64,000 bases of DNA from Escallonia rubra (GCA_033065855.1 JAVXUO010000310.1:186001-250000), one strand, 5' to 3'. Shown: positions 35,521-48,000, numbered from the stretch's first letter. Notes: generated from the sequence alone by a model not told the origin. Numbers and translations are program-made.

Positions 35521-36399
35521 TTAACGACTAATCTAACTGAAAATTTGTCATTCCACGTTTGTACCCATTCTTTTGAATCGCCCAAACCTTCCTAAGGCAG
35601 GTGAATACCAAGAATGCATACTACAATATGCATAAGGAATAAGGATCTCAAGATACCAAGATTCTAACACGTATGTTCCAGGGACAAAAAATTGATCAAC
35701 ATATGTATAACATGAAATGTCAGGGATCCAATAATCGTTCCATATGGAAATAAACCGTCCATTCCATACAATCCATATTAATCATTGTCTAACCAAGTTC
35801 CTCCCTACCAGAATACTTCGCCAGACCCAAGAAAAATTCCTCTTAAACGGGGACCTTGAAAAATCATATTCGATTACAGTGCCTACCGGAGAGTACTTGA
35901 GCTATACATGTATCCGGTTGAGTCCATATATGCCACGCCTGCTTCGATAAAAGTGCTTCATTTTATAAGCTGCATTTTACGAAAACCCATTCCGCCCAAC
36001 CATTTTGGTAGACAGAACACCTTTCATGAAATCCAATGAATGGACTTACCATCCCCTTTCCCCGTCCACCAAAATCGAGCAAAGATTTGATCAATTTGCT
36101 CACATTGCATATATTTAGGTAGCCGATACACCTACATTATATGTATTAATAATCCAGATAGTATCGATTGAATGAGCTTAGCTCTAACAGCTTTATCAAG
36201 AGAAGTCATTTCCATATTACGCACCGCGATTGTATTTTTTGAACCAGATCTAAGAAAAATATCCGTCGATCATGCCCTATCTTCAGTTGCACTCCTAAGT
36301 ATTTACCCAGACCCATATCAGAATGATAGTTAAATACGTCCTAAAACTCCTTCTGCATTTCGACTTGTGTATTAAGGCTAAGAGATAGGCTAGACTTAC

Positions 36400-36676
36400 C
36401 CTAGTTACCTTGCTGAGCAGAATCCGCATAATAGGTCACAAGCATTGAGTGTAAAGCAGTCACAGCCGCATGTGAGAGATGGAAGAACAAGAATATTTCA
36501 TCGGCATACGTTAGAAGAGAGATGGGAGGGGACAATCTACAAACACAAATCCCCCTAATTACCATGTGCTCTTCAATTTCATGTAACTGGGCAGATAGTA
36601 CCTCAGAATACATGATAAATACAAATGGGGATAGCTGGTCCCCCTGTCTAAGACCACGCGTTGGCTGAAACAGTTT
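36400..36676 (-). pseudogene. LINE reverse transcriptase, palm segment
   Basis: RGLRQGDQLSPFVFIMYSE (about 36655-36600) is the conserved RT block before the active site. The catalytic F/YADD reads LTYADEIF here (about 36500), with the second Asp replaced by Glu, so it cannot polymerise DNA. Confidence 0.8.
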
Positions 36677-36685
36677 TATAATCTA

Positions 36686-37825
36686 GGATTAAATGCACAT
36701 AAAACCCCAAACTTTAGGGTCATTTACACGGAACACCCTAGGGTTTGAATTTTGATTCCCACCACCCCAAACTTTCAATTTTGGTGCACATAGCACCATT
36801 TGACGATTTTTAGTCAATTTTTTGGGATGTCTGTTAGAAGCCAAAGGGCATAAATGTAACTTCCTCCATAAACACACTGTCGACCTAATATTCTCTCTCC
36901 AAGTCAAACTCTCTCTCTCTCTCTCCCCCCCTCTCTCATTTCATCTGCTAGCTGAAAGGACTCCTCTACGCCCTCCACCTCCCAGCAACGACACGACAAC
37001 AGTACATCCACCTCCTCCATCTTTCAGCGACGCGATCTACAATACCTCTCTCTTACGAAAATCGAAGCAGCCTGAAATCTCTGCCATGGAAGAACCATCA
37101 CCCACCTGCGACGACATAGCCGGACGACACATCTTCTGATTGTTGAACCCTAAATTACTAGAGTCCAGATCTGTGATGGCACCCGATATGGAGCCCAGAT
37201 CCGCGAACAACACCAAAAGACGACGCCCATTTCAGCTGAGATTTCAAAGGTTTTGCAGGCTCTCGTGGTGAGCGATCGATGTGGGTTACGGTAGTGGTGA
37301 CCATCGGGGGGAGGGGGGAGATAGAGAGTGGAGTGGAGGTCGGTGATGATGGGATTTGGTGTGTTGGTGGCGGCTATGTAAAGGGTTGTGGCTGCTGGGG
37401 TGTGGCGGTCGGTGTGGACTACGAGGGTGGCAAGCGGTGTGGGCTGGGCCGGTAACTGCGCTGCGATGGCAATGACAATTGAGATAGGAGGTGGTGTGGT
37501 GGTCATTGGTGATGAGATTGGTGTGGTGGTGCGGTGGTGTGGTGGTGACGCCAGTGCACATGGTGGAGGCGGCATAGTTTGGTGGTGGTAGTGGAAGTTC
37601 TTGATTCAGTTTTAGGTTTTGGTTTTGGTTTTAGAGGGGACAATAACAAAGGGACTATTTTATCCCTCAAAAACTAACCGACGTTTGGTCATAGGTGACT
37701 TTGACCGTCAAAATGGTGCGTGGAGCACATTACTGAAAGCATGGCGTGGTGAGAACCAAAAATTAAACCTTAGGGTGTTCCGTGTAAAAGGCCCCAAAGT
37801 ATGAGGTTTTATGTGCATTTAATCC
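36686..37825. mobile_element. Non-autonomous Mutator-like element (MULE 2) inside the LINE
   Basis: Perfect 9-bp duplications TATAATCTA (36677-36685 and 37826-37834) flank ends GGATTAAATGCACATAAAAC. TIRs extend about 180 bp inward with mismatches (36686-36870, 37640-37825). Like MULE 1 it has GACGGTCAAA-type sequence at the inner TIR edge, a CT microsatellite (36895-36930) and a GC-richer low-complexity interior with no transposase. It splits the LINE RT between its N-terminal and palm segments. Confidence 0.9.
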
Positions 37826-37849
37826 TATAATCTAACCATCAACTAATAC

Positions 37850-38178
37850 AAAATATGACACCGTAATGACACATTGCATTAGCAGTCATGCCCAATGTGA
37901 AGGAAATCGTAACTAGTAAGCACCCCTTCCAAGAAATCCCAGCTTAATTGACCATATGCCTTGCTCATATCCATCTTTAACGTGGCCATATACATCGTCC
38001 CCTGCTTTTGTTTCCATACCTGATATGTCCAATCTTGAGCAATGATGACATTGTCTGAGAGTAATTGACCAAAGACAACCCAACTCTGTGTTGGAGATAT
38101 AAGCGTAGGTAATACTGGTTTAATGCAATTAACTAACAGTCTAAGACCACGCGCTGACTGAGCGGCTTCATGGCCCAA
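37850..38178 (-). pseudogene. LINE reverse transcriptase, N-terminal segment
   Basis: Blocks IKPVLPTLISPTQS, QLLSDNVIIAQ and TLKMDMSKAYGQLSWDFLE match the L1 RT fingers and the first catalytic Asp (MDMSKAY). Frame stops follow at about 37875. The residues before IKPVL are not family-like, so the 5' break is close. Confidence 0.8.
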
Positions 38179-38214
38179 CAGAACATCATCATTTCAACTT
38201 GGACAGGGACACGA

Positions 38215-41200
38215 CATACATTGACTATGCAAGTGTAATGCAAAAGAAAACAATATAGCAAGCAATAATCATAGGAAACGTACATAGTCAAAATCAACAA
38301 CATCAATTAAAATCAGTTGCAAATGCAAACTCGACTTGACTCGACTGACAGACTCTAGCGCGTTTCAACCTCCTTGTCAGTTACTTAATTTTTCACTGAC
38401 TACCAGTTACTTTATTTTCACTGGTCACCAATTACTCCACTTTCACTGGTCCTCAACTTATTGATGCCCCATTGCATAGGGTGTTCATCTTAGTCTCAAC
38501 TAGTTTAAGAGAGACACTGTCAACCAGAGGGGACTCACCACGAGTGTTTGTCTCTAACCGCGTTACAGCTAAACAGCGGTGCTTCATCAACGGGGCGGAC
38601 TAAGGGAGAATTATTCCACCTTATGTCCTCAACAACACAACTCAACAAGGAATATCAGATTAAAAGATCAACTGGTGTTCCAACCTACAACAAGAGTTCA
38701 ACGTAACATCATTAATAAGGTGTACTCGGGAGAAGTATGCCACAAGCCCTCAACAACGTTCTTACATAAGAGAAATGTCGGTCATCAATAAGTGCCGACA
38801 TTTCACAACAGCAACGCAATGATCTCTACAGCATCATCATCAACGATAGGGCGGACTCAGGAAAAGTTAGCCACAAGTCCTCAATGATGTTCTCAAAGAG
38901 AAGAGATACCAGCTATGAATAACTACCGACATCTCACAACAACCACACGATAACCCTTACGCAACATCATCATCAACTTCAAGTATGCTAATCGAATCGA
39001 ATCATAGCATACTAGGACACACGTTATTCTCGCTAAATTCCATCAATAAGGCGAATCAAGGGAATTTATTCTACCCAAAGTCCTCAACAGCACAATTCAA
39101 ATTTGCGTATACCGGTCACAATGACTACAGATGTCCAATCATAACGATAAGAATTCAACAACATGTCATCAACATGGCATACTAATCGAACAATGAATTA
39201 GCATATCAGAACCGCATTGTCCTTACCTGATTGGCTTATAGCCGAAGTAACTCGCAATCTCTGATCGCAACGAGCTGCATCACCTAGTCAAATCATACCC
39301 TTCTCGTTAGTCATCATACAACATATATGCAATCCTTATTCTACCCCTTCCCCCTTAACCGTTTATAGCGTCTTACGACAATTTGTTAATCCGATCCGAT
39401 AATCAGATCATTAACCCAGCCTTATCGACGCCTCCACAATAACCACTCCCATTATGTAACGTATTAACAACATTCTTCACTTCCCACCATTTTGGACGCT
39501 TAATAACACGCATTTCTAAAAATTTTGACGCCAACATGGTAAATTATCAAAATACCCCCTGATAGCCGTTACACCACCAACACCCCAAAACTACTTTGAA
39601 ACTACTTTTTAGATGAACTACATCATTTATAGCCCAAATAGTCTCTCAGAAAATTTTAAAGGGAAGAATTACCAAAACACCCACTAGGCCATCGCCTCAA
39701 CAAACATCTTAAAACTACTTTAAAATAAAATTTCAGGTGTTTTACATCCCCTCCTGGACTAACAAGTCCTTTGAAAAGTTTTACCGAAAAAATTACCAAA
39801 CCCCCCACCTCCGGGTGGCAAATTACCAAAATACCCCATGGGGTTTCTAGTATCGGAAAATTCCTAAAACCATAATAAACGCTATTTTAAGCGTGCCAAA
39901 TTCATTTTTGAGCTAAAAAGCATTTTAGAAAATTTTTGCCCTAAAATCCCGAACTGGTGTCCGGATCAAGGACCGAGCGCTTAAAAGCTCATTTGGCCAA
40001 AAATAGCAAACAACCTTGGAATGACCCGAAATCTTGGAAAATGAAACTCCTCAGCATCCTATGATCCCCATAAAATTTTCATAAAAAACCGCGTTCGTTG
40101 GCTATTTTAAATTTTGCCGTAAAGTTTCAAATTTCCCGCGTCCATTCACCTCCTTTCCTACCTCAGAAAAATCAGAAATTGTTTCACAATATAGGTCTCC
40201 TAAAAATAACTAGGGTCTCTTTTTTGCACTTTGGCTAAATTTTACCCTAACTATTTTTTAAATTCGAATAAGAAACTGTTTCATGACTTTTCATCTTTAG
40301 CGACAACTACATGATACTATTCAGATCATCACACACACTAACACACCTTGACCACACACACTCATCTTCTTCCTCCTTCAGCCGTTACACATACCTGGGC
40401 ACATTTCTCCTTCAATCACACCTAAATTTCTCACTTTTATGCACTTTAACCACTAAATTTCATTACAAACTATACATTTGTGTCCTAAACCCTTTCGATT
40501 TACACAATTACACCAATTGAATCCAAACCCATGAACCAAATTGAAGAACACACACTAAAACACACTGAAACACACACCCACGCACACTGAACTCCCACCA
40601 ATTACGAAACCCAAATTAGTTTCCTTTCTTTCTCCATTTTAAGTTCTCATAAACATGATTCTAACAAGAATCCATTTAAATTCCCCATCCCTGATTATAC
40701 ATACACAACCGAAACATATATATACATGTGTACGTCACATATTCTTCAACCAATTTCATTCTAATTTCCACAATTTCGCAATTTGGGTTTAGGATCAAGG
40801 GATTACCCTCATGAATTTAGGGTTCTTTCTTTCTTTCCTTTCTTCTCCGCTTTCTTCCTTCCCTTTTTTTTTTCTTCTAATCTACTCCGGTTCTTCGTGT
40901 TCTTCAGGTTTTTCAGACTTTTCCTTATTTCTATATTCCACCCCAACCAATTTTCTTTCTATTTTCACTTCCTGAATCTTATCCACCTTTATTTTATTAT
41001 TTCCTAATACTGATTCAGCCTCATATAAACAGGAGCTGGCCACCGTGCATGGTCTGATTTCCCCAAATTGTGACACATTTTGCAAATTTTCAAAATTCGC
41101 ACTTTGACCCCTCAAGTTTTTAAAATTGCATTTGCCCCCTCAACTTTGGAAAATTACAATTTGACCCCAAAATCACCCTAACCCCTCCTTTAGCCTCCTA

Positions 41201-41447
41201 ACACCTCATTATCATCGAAACGAAGCTACTTAATAAAAACATGCATCCCGTTCACCATATTTCCCAAAATTACATTTTTGTTCCTTAACTTTTCAAAATT
41301 ACATTTTGAACCCCAAGGCCACACTAACCCCTTATTTAGCTCTCTAACACTTAATCATCATCAACATATTGCTACTTAATAAAAATATCACCCTTTAATT
41401 AATCAAACTCACGGTTAGATTAATTTTTGGTATTTCCAGGATATCAC
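38215..41447 (-). mobile_element. Gypsy LTR, minus strand
   Basis: The right end on the plus strand is AATTTTTGGTATTTCCAGGATATCACA, so the LTR starts TGTGATATCC on the minus strand. The body contains repeated-looking blocks at 38580-39180 (GGGCGGACTAAGG, CTCAACAACAC, GCCGACATTTCACAAC) and runs like CCAAAATACCCC (39540-39850) that are common in chromovirus LTRs. The left end is not resolved. The first 814 bp of the LTR are repeated at 42202-43015. Confidence 0.55.
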
Positions 41448-42201
41448 ATTTGCGATATACTTGCATCATGAATTTATCATGAGGTGGTTCCACGTCTTCT
41501 AGGCAAGCACTATGTCAAGGTAGTTTTAGACCGCTTTCTAGTTTAGGCTAGAATAGAAAAGTCTAGAGTGTTTCCCATCCCCGCGACCAAAATTTCTATC
41601 AATAGAGTAAAAGTTATAAAAAAAATAGTTTTTCAAATTCATTTTTTTCATATTTGTGTCAAAGATTGAAGTTTAGGTCACCTCCCTTATGGTCTGGTCG
41701 AATTACAATGCTTTTTATTCCGTTTGTCGGACCAACTACGTAAGCCATTTGACCTCGGTTGTCGAATTCAAACCAAAATCATAGAATTATGTTAGGGTGG
41801 ATGTATTTGCGTTTAACTGCATATCTATGTGTTACTTGTTAAAAGGCCAAAAAAATCACAAGAACAAAGTAGAGACCTTGAGGGTATGCCGAGTGCCTAA
41901 TACCTTCATGTTGTATGAATTAATCCCTAAATCCATCATCTTTGATTTAGGTAGATTAGAAGCCTAAAAAAGGCGTTTAGAAGTCTTTTAGGGTTTTCCT
42001 TATTTTCCTTTACTTTGTAAAATTAGATGGCGACTTCGAGTTAGATCTTTCAGGTCTAAATTTTTCAAGGTGGTTCGTTGCAAGTAGTATCATAATCAGA
42101 CCCATGTCTCTTGTCCTAGGTTATTCGTCCATGCGATCACCAAAGTTTACCTGCGACCTTCGAATTATTTGAGGCGTTAGATGTTACTTCCATTTTACCT
42201 C
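40634..42201. repeat. Tandem duplication, copy 1 (1.57 kb)
   Basis: It starts at CATTTTAAGTTCTCATAAAC and ends near GTTACTTC plus a short filler. It comprises 814 bp of the LTR edge and about 750 bp beyond it. The latter part carries, on the plus strand, a gypsy U5-like phrase GAGTGCCTAATACC (about 41892) and a primer-site-like TGGCGACTTC (about 42027), so the LTR lies against a second, older gypsy fragment. Confidence 0.9.
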
Positions 42202-43769
42202 CATTTTAAGTTTTCATAAACATGATTCTAACAAGAAGCCATTTAAATTCCCCATCCCTGATTATACATACACAACCGAAACATATATATACATATGTAC
42301 GTCACATATTCTTTAACCAATTTCATTCTAATTTCCACAATTTCGCAATTTGGGTTTAGGATCAAGGGATTACCCTGATGAATTTAGGGTTCTTTGTTTC
42401 TTTCATTTCTTCTCCGCTTTCTTCCTTCCCTTTTTTTTCTTCTAATCTACTCCGGTTCTTCGTGTTCTTCAGGTTCTTCAGGTTCTTCAGACTTTTCCTT
42501 ATTTCTATATTCCACCCCAACCAATTTTCTTTCTATTTTCACTTCCTGAATCTTATCCACATTTATTTTATTATTTCCTAATACTGATTCAGCCTCATAT
42601 AAACAGGAGCTGGCCACCGTGCATGGTCTGATTTCCCCAAATTGTGACACATTTTGCAAATTTTCAAAATTCGCACTTTGACCCCTCAAGTTTCTAAAAT
42701 TGCATTTGCCCCTCAACTTTGAAAATTTACAATTTGACCCCAAAGTCACCCTAACCCCTCCTTTAGCCTCCTAACACCTCATTATCATCGAAATGAAGCT
42801 ACTTAATAAAAACATGCATCCCGTTCACCATATTTCCCAAAATTACATTTTTGTTCCTTAACTTTTCAAAATTACATTTTGAACCCCAAGGCCACACTAA
42901 CCCTTTATTTAGCTCCCTAACACTTAGTCATCATCAACATATTGCTACTTAATAAAAATATCACCCTTTAATTAATCAAACTCACGATTAGATTAATTTT
43001 CGGTATTTCCAGGATATCACATTTGCGATATACTTGCATCATGGATTTATCATGAGGTGGTTCCACATCTTCTAGGCAAGCACTATGTCAAGGTAGTTTT
43101 AGACTACTTTCTAGTTTAGGCTAGAATAGAAAAGTCTAGAGTGTTTCCCATCCCCGCGACCAAAATTTCTATCAATGGAGTAAAAGTTATAAAAAAAATA
43201 GTTTTTCAAATTCATTTTTTTTCTTTCATATTTGTGTCAAAGATTGAAGTTTAGGTCACCTCCCTTATGGTCTGGTCAAACTACAATGCTTTTTATTCCG
43301 TTTGTCGAACCAACTACGTAAGCCATTTGACCTCGGTTGTCGAATTCAAACCAAAATCATAGAATTATGTTAGGGTGGATGTATTTGCGTTTAACTGCAT
43401 ATATATGTGTTACGTGTTAAAAGGCCAAAAAAATCACAAGAACAGAGTAGAGACCTTGAGGGTATGCCGAGTGCCTAATACCTTCATGTTGTATGAATTA
43501 ATCCCTAAATCCATCATCTTTGATTTAGGTAGATTAGAAGCCTAAAAAAGGTGTTTAGAAGTCTTTTAGGGGTTTCCTTATTTTCCTTTATTTTGTAAAA
43601 TTAGATGGCGACTTCGAGTTAGATCTTTCAGGTCTAAAATTTTCAAGGTGGTTCGTTGCAAGTAGTATCATAATCAGACCCATGTCTCTTGTCCTAGGTT
43701 ATTCGTCCATGCGATCGCCAAAGTTTACCTGCAACCTTCGAATTATTTGAGGCGTTAGATGTTACTTCA
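42202..43769. repeat. Tandem duplication, copy 2 (1.57 kb)
   Basis: Head-to-tail copy of 40634-42201 with few base changes and small indels, for example an extra TTCAGGTTC in the CTTCAGG run and four extra bases in a T-rich run near 43215. The small divergence suggests the duplication is much younger than the elements it contains. Confidence 0.9.
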
Positions 43770-43949
43770 AATATCATTAACCGACCCTAGAGACCTTTAG
43801 TAACATGGACACCGAGTCTTTCTCTTATTAGTAGGGGGAAAGACGAGGGAATTATTGTAGCAAAGGATGCATATTTCTTTGGCGCCTATCCATATAGTTA
43901 TATGATCTCAAACAGCCGCCACGTGCTTGGTTCATGAATTTTTTTTGCT

Positions 43950-44240
43950 TTAGCATTCAAATTTGGCATGGTACATTGGTGATAACCCAATGTTCTACCA
44001 AAATAGTGTCACCGGAAGAGCTACATTAGTTGCATATGCTCATGATATTGTAACTAAAGTGATGATGCTGTTAAAATCGTGCATAGATAAAAATGTCTTT
44101 AGCAGGGATTTTAGATTAAAGAAGATTGGGAAGTTAGAAATATTTTCTAGGCTTTGAGGTGGAGAGTTGCAGAAAGTTTTACGCCTGCCAAGAGAAAACT
44201 ATGTACTTGATTTGCTAAAGGAAACAAAGAGACCCCTGCA
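43950..44240 (+). pseudogene. Copia reverse transcriptase fragment
   Basis: Plus-strand FYQNSVTGRATLVAYAHDIV aligns with the Copia block around the YVDD active site (here YAHD, both catalytic Asp region altered). It is followed by FRLKKIGKLEIFSRL and, after a frameshift, YVLDLLKET, in the expected order. Only about 90 residues remain. No LTR, integrase or gag of this copy was found. Confidence 0.7.
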
Positions 44241-45571
44241 TATAGGCCAAAGACTCCTAGAAGGATATCTATATGTTCTTGGGTCCCTTGACCCTGCCAT
44301 CTCACATGACTGAAGCTAACTCAACCCAGCCCAACTCCAGCGTCAAACACAAAGGTATTGGTCAGGCTTAGGTCAAAGCCATCAAGTTCGCGAGTAAAAA
44401 TTGAATTAGATGTTAAATGTTTTTTCAGAGAGAAAGGTTCGTAAGTGAATCAGGTGTACAAGAGGTGTCACACCGCAGGGTATTTGAGCAAATACATTTT
44501 TCATAGAAAAAACAAAGATGTCACTATCTTGACACCTTCTTTGTACTATTTGTAAAAGGTTGCCTTATTTATCTTTCGTCCATTGCTACATATTAACAGA
44601 CCAAAGGTTTATTAGGATAACAGTACGCATTAGTAACCACTAAACATGCTAATTCATGCTAACAACTTTAAAGTAACTTACATATTCTTTTCGCACGATA
44701 TATTATCACATCATGAGGTTACTTACGTCATGGCATGGTCAGTCTTTGAGCTCATGCCCACCATGCTTCTTTAGTTACCTTCTACTTTCTACCTTGCAAG
44801 CTTTCAAACAAGTGGACATACGCAATGTGGCACCTTATTTTCTTCTAAATCAACTAATGGCTATAACCGAACAATGTTGAGCCTCCAAAATTTGAGAATG
44901 CAAAAGTAGTAGCGACCAAGTAATGAAAAAAGGACATTTTATCTACTCTTAAAAGGAAATTACATGAAATCTATAAACAATTGATTCTTTCTATTGTATC
45001 GCTTGAGACTCACACACACATTAGCACTCGACACACTTAATAGTCTAAAAAACTCTACGCTGTACAAGACATAATCCGACCTCCCTTTATAGATGAAAAT
45101 GTGGACTTCACATAGGATTCTTCAATTTTGGCACGTACCTTTTTTTCCTTTAATTATTTCTTTTCTAAAAATTCTACATCGCTGAACATTTGCTTTCATT
45201 TCTGTCATCCCACACTTGGTTTTGTCACTTCTCATTGACATTGTATCCATTTCAATCATACTTATTCTATGGTCAGGAACCAATTTTAATAGCTCATATG
45301 TTTGGCCGGGGAAATCAGATGTTTTCGGTCCTTGACTATTGAATTGTTCTGAGCTTGATTACTTGATCACTCTTAATTGGAAGTTTTGATGAATGGATTG
45401 CTTCCTCATTGAACTAACATTCTTCGTCGTCTATCATAAAATCACATTGATCATTGCTTGACTATCATGCTTTACATAGTCCCATGAACAAAACCGGTTC
45501 TTTCAGTTTTTGTCTTCCTCTGGTGTATATGAATCCCATTTATCGTAACTACAATATATCCTTATTATGTT
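44241..45571. other. AT-rich sequence, no feature recognised
   Basis: Nothing supportable on either strand apart from short open frames. The right end may belong to the caulimovirid integration that follows. Confidence 0.4.
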
Positions 45572-46540
45572 TTAGTTGTTATAGGATATTAAACAAATTT
45601 CATACGGCTGATAGAATTTTGTTTCACTTCTTTCTGCCAAGGTTGATAACATTTGGACTATGATGATCTTTGGACAAAAGTCCACACTTGCAAGAGCATA
45701 CCAGATTAGGGTTGGGAACTCTTTAATCAGTTGAATATATTCATGGCTTATTTCAAACATAAAGCTAGTCCATGTGAATCCATTTGTTAATTTTAATTGA
45801 ATGTTGCCAAAAGCTTGGCCATCCAAAATCCCTACATAGCAATTTTTACATATAAGGCATCTGAAGGAGTTCTTCATGTTCACTTTGATTCTAGAACCTT
45901 TTTTTTTTTTTTTGAGTCGGTACCAAAATTCACCGAAGAGGTTTTTCATTCAGTGCATAACCTGGATTCTAATTCAGTTCTTTTATTATTATCTTGAGTT
46001 TTTGTAATGACGGAGGTGTACACTATACTTTCCTTTGACTATTTGCCATCTTCCCTTTGAGTGGAGGTTGCCACATTTCTTTCTTGACCAATTCTGTCAT
46101 TAACCAGCAGTGGAATCTTTCTTTTTTGGGATAGATTGAAATCCTAACCTAAGGGCGATTAGCATGCAAGAGCCTGCCAAGGGGTTTCCTTCTATAATAA
46201 GGAACAAGATACGGGTTGAAAAGAGGAAGTTAGCAAAGTTACATAAGATTGAAATGGGTGTAAGAACATTGGTTTGCGTAATCTGCTAATGTTCCTACGT
46301 TGATGCGATGTATTCGACCAATTGACTGAAGACTTGATTATTGGTATATCGATCGGTCCATCAAGCATTGAAATCGGAGCCGTTTCAATATGACTCTTTT
46401 GAAAATGCAATTCCCTTCTTGTCGAGGTCCAAGCTTTACTCTCTTTCTTACAGGATTAGTATGGAGGTCTTGGTTTGTAGGTTTGCATTGCCATGTTTTA
46501 TGGCCTTGCTGGGATAGTTCATATGTTTTCCTCAACTAAT
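45572..46540 (-). pseudogene. Downstream part of an endogenous caulimovirid, product unclear
   Basis: Minus-strand frames 46535-46338, 46410-46192 and 45949-45572 continue in the direction of the adjacent viral pol region. The first two appear to follow RNase H. The 125-codon frame 45949-45572 is not recognised and is preceded by an A/T homopolymer. Stops and frameshifts throughout show it is not expressed as a viral protein. The assignment rests mainly on position. Confidence 0.4.
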
Positions 46541-46549
46541 TTAATTCTC

Positions 46550-47393
46550 GAGTTAGGTAATCTGTAATTGCATTCATAGTTGATAAGACATATTCAACGC
46601 TTAAGCTGTACTAGTAGATCCATTATTGCCACCGATAAGTCTTGCTTGGGTAACATCCCGTAGATAAAATAGTATTTAGAAACCAAGAAATATAAAAACC
46701 CCTTGTGTCACTTTCTATAGCCAAAAATTCTTTTTCGTTTATATGATATCGAATTTCTGAATCTTTAAAATTTCCACTCCAATATCCATAGTCTTTACTT
46801 TGGTTAGAGGGTATTGCTTTTACTTTGGTTAGAGGGTATTGTTTTAGGCAGACTGAGTTTTGACAAATTCTTAAGTTAATCTTTTATCAAAGCACCTTTT
46901 GTACATCACATCTTCATGTGTCCATTTTCCTTTTCTAAGTCTTTTTCTTAGAGATTCTTTGAGGTTTGATAAATTGAAATGAAGTTCACACATTTTTTAA
47001 AGTAAAACCAAATAAATCTTTGAAGTTTTTGTACATCATTGATTTGTTCTGGAAAAAGATTCATTTTGTCGGCTCTATAATCTTGAAGAACAAACTTCCT
47101 ACTATCCTTAATTCTTAATTCAAGAACGTTCATGGTGGTTTACTCCCATTCAATTTCTATTTTGACAACACTAAAGCATGATCTACACATTCTTGTGCTA
47201 TCTTTCTCAAATGATTTCTACCTTTTCTCTTGTTTTAGAGGATACTAGGATATTATATGCGTAAACAACACAGTAGTCTTATCCGCCCTTCTCTGAAACA
47301 ATTGTAGATCATATCTCAATATAAATGGTAAGACATTCCATTCATAATGCCATTGTTCAGCCCTAAAGGCTATTAATGAAATTGATGATTCTT

Positions 47394-47448
<55 letters not shown>

Positions 47449-48000
47449 CAAGTATAAGCTCCTTAAATCAAATTTTGAGAAACAGGTTGGCTCAGATTTT
47501 ATTTACCAACATATCCGTGTTTGGGATTTTGTAGCCATCTTTGACAGTAGTTATGTTTAAAGCTTTGTAGTGTATTACTAATCTAGCGTTCGCTATAGCT
47601 GTTCTGCCTGTTTTTTCACCATGAAAGCTAAGCTTAAGTGAGGACTATTCACTCGGCCTTATTAACTCTTGTTCTAGCATCTCAGGAATTTGTTTTGCAA
47701 ACTCTTGTACCATTTAAAGATTATGTTGTATTGATTTATATTTTTAACATAACTGTTAGCCCTCAAGATTAGTTTATCCAAACATTTATCTTTTTCCCAT
47801 AAACTTAGCGGATTATTGCTAAAAATATTTTCTAACATCTTTCTAATGTTGTCAAGGACAGGAGTTTGGAGTCTTAGTCTTAATGCTTTACTAAGATATG
47901 AATCTTTCAATGAAGACATAAAGTAGTTTGATGTTGTTTTCAGTTAACTTGGTCATTATACAATTTAATTAAATCCTTTCTTTGGTACACAGCTCCACCT
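46550..48000 (-). pseudogene. Endogenous caulimovirid (pararetrovirus) reverse transcriptase-RNase H region
   Basis: On the minus strand, the start of the RT domain (47919-47674), the fingers/palm region (about 47670-47300), the thumb/connection block (47133-46948) and RNase H (about 46850-46600) occur in viral order. They resemble Caulimoviridae pol more than gypsy or Copia. There is no integrase and no LTR, which also fits. The region carries many stops, frameshifts and a 50-bp AT microsatellite (47397-47446), so it is a decayed integrated copy with no coding capacity. The genus is not assigned. Confidence 0.7.
47397..47446. repeat. (AT)n microsatellite
   Basis: About 25 uninterrupted AT units expanded within the caulimovirid pol remnant. 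Confidence 0.95.

Larger units (their letters stand above)
34883..38190 (-). mobile_element. L1-type LINE remnant, 5' truncated
   Basis: Minus-strand reading gives RT N-terminal blocks (38178-37850), then a Mutator-like insertion (36686-37825), then RT palm blocks (36676-36400) and the zinc-binding C-terminal domain (35506-35200). Many stops intervene. The 5' end is cut near 38150-38190. The 3' end is not defined, and the hAT element at 33587-34874 may lie in its 3' UTR. LINEs copy themselves by target-primed reverse transcription; this one is dead. Confidence 0.8.

Noticed and set aside
36822-37591. Frames inside MULE 2 on both strands (up to 141 codons) as genes
   Set aside because: GGTGG/CCACC composition keeps opposite strands open together; there is no domain and the region lies between clear TIRs.
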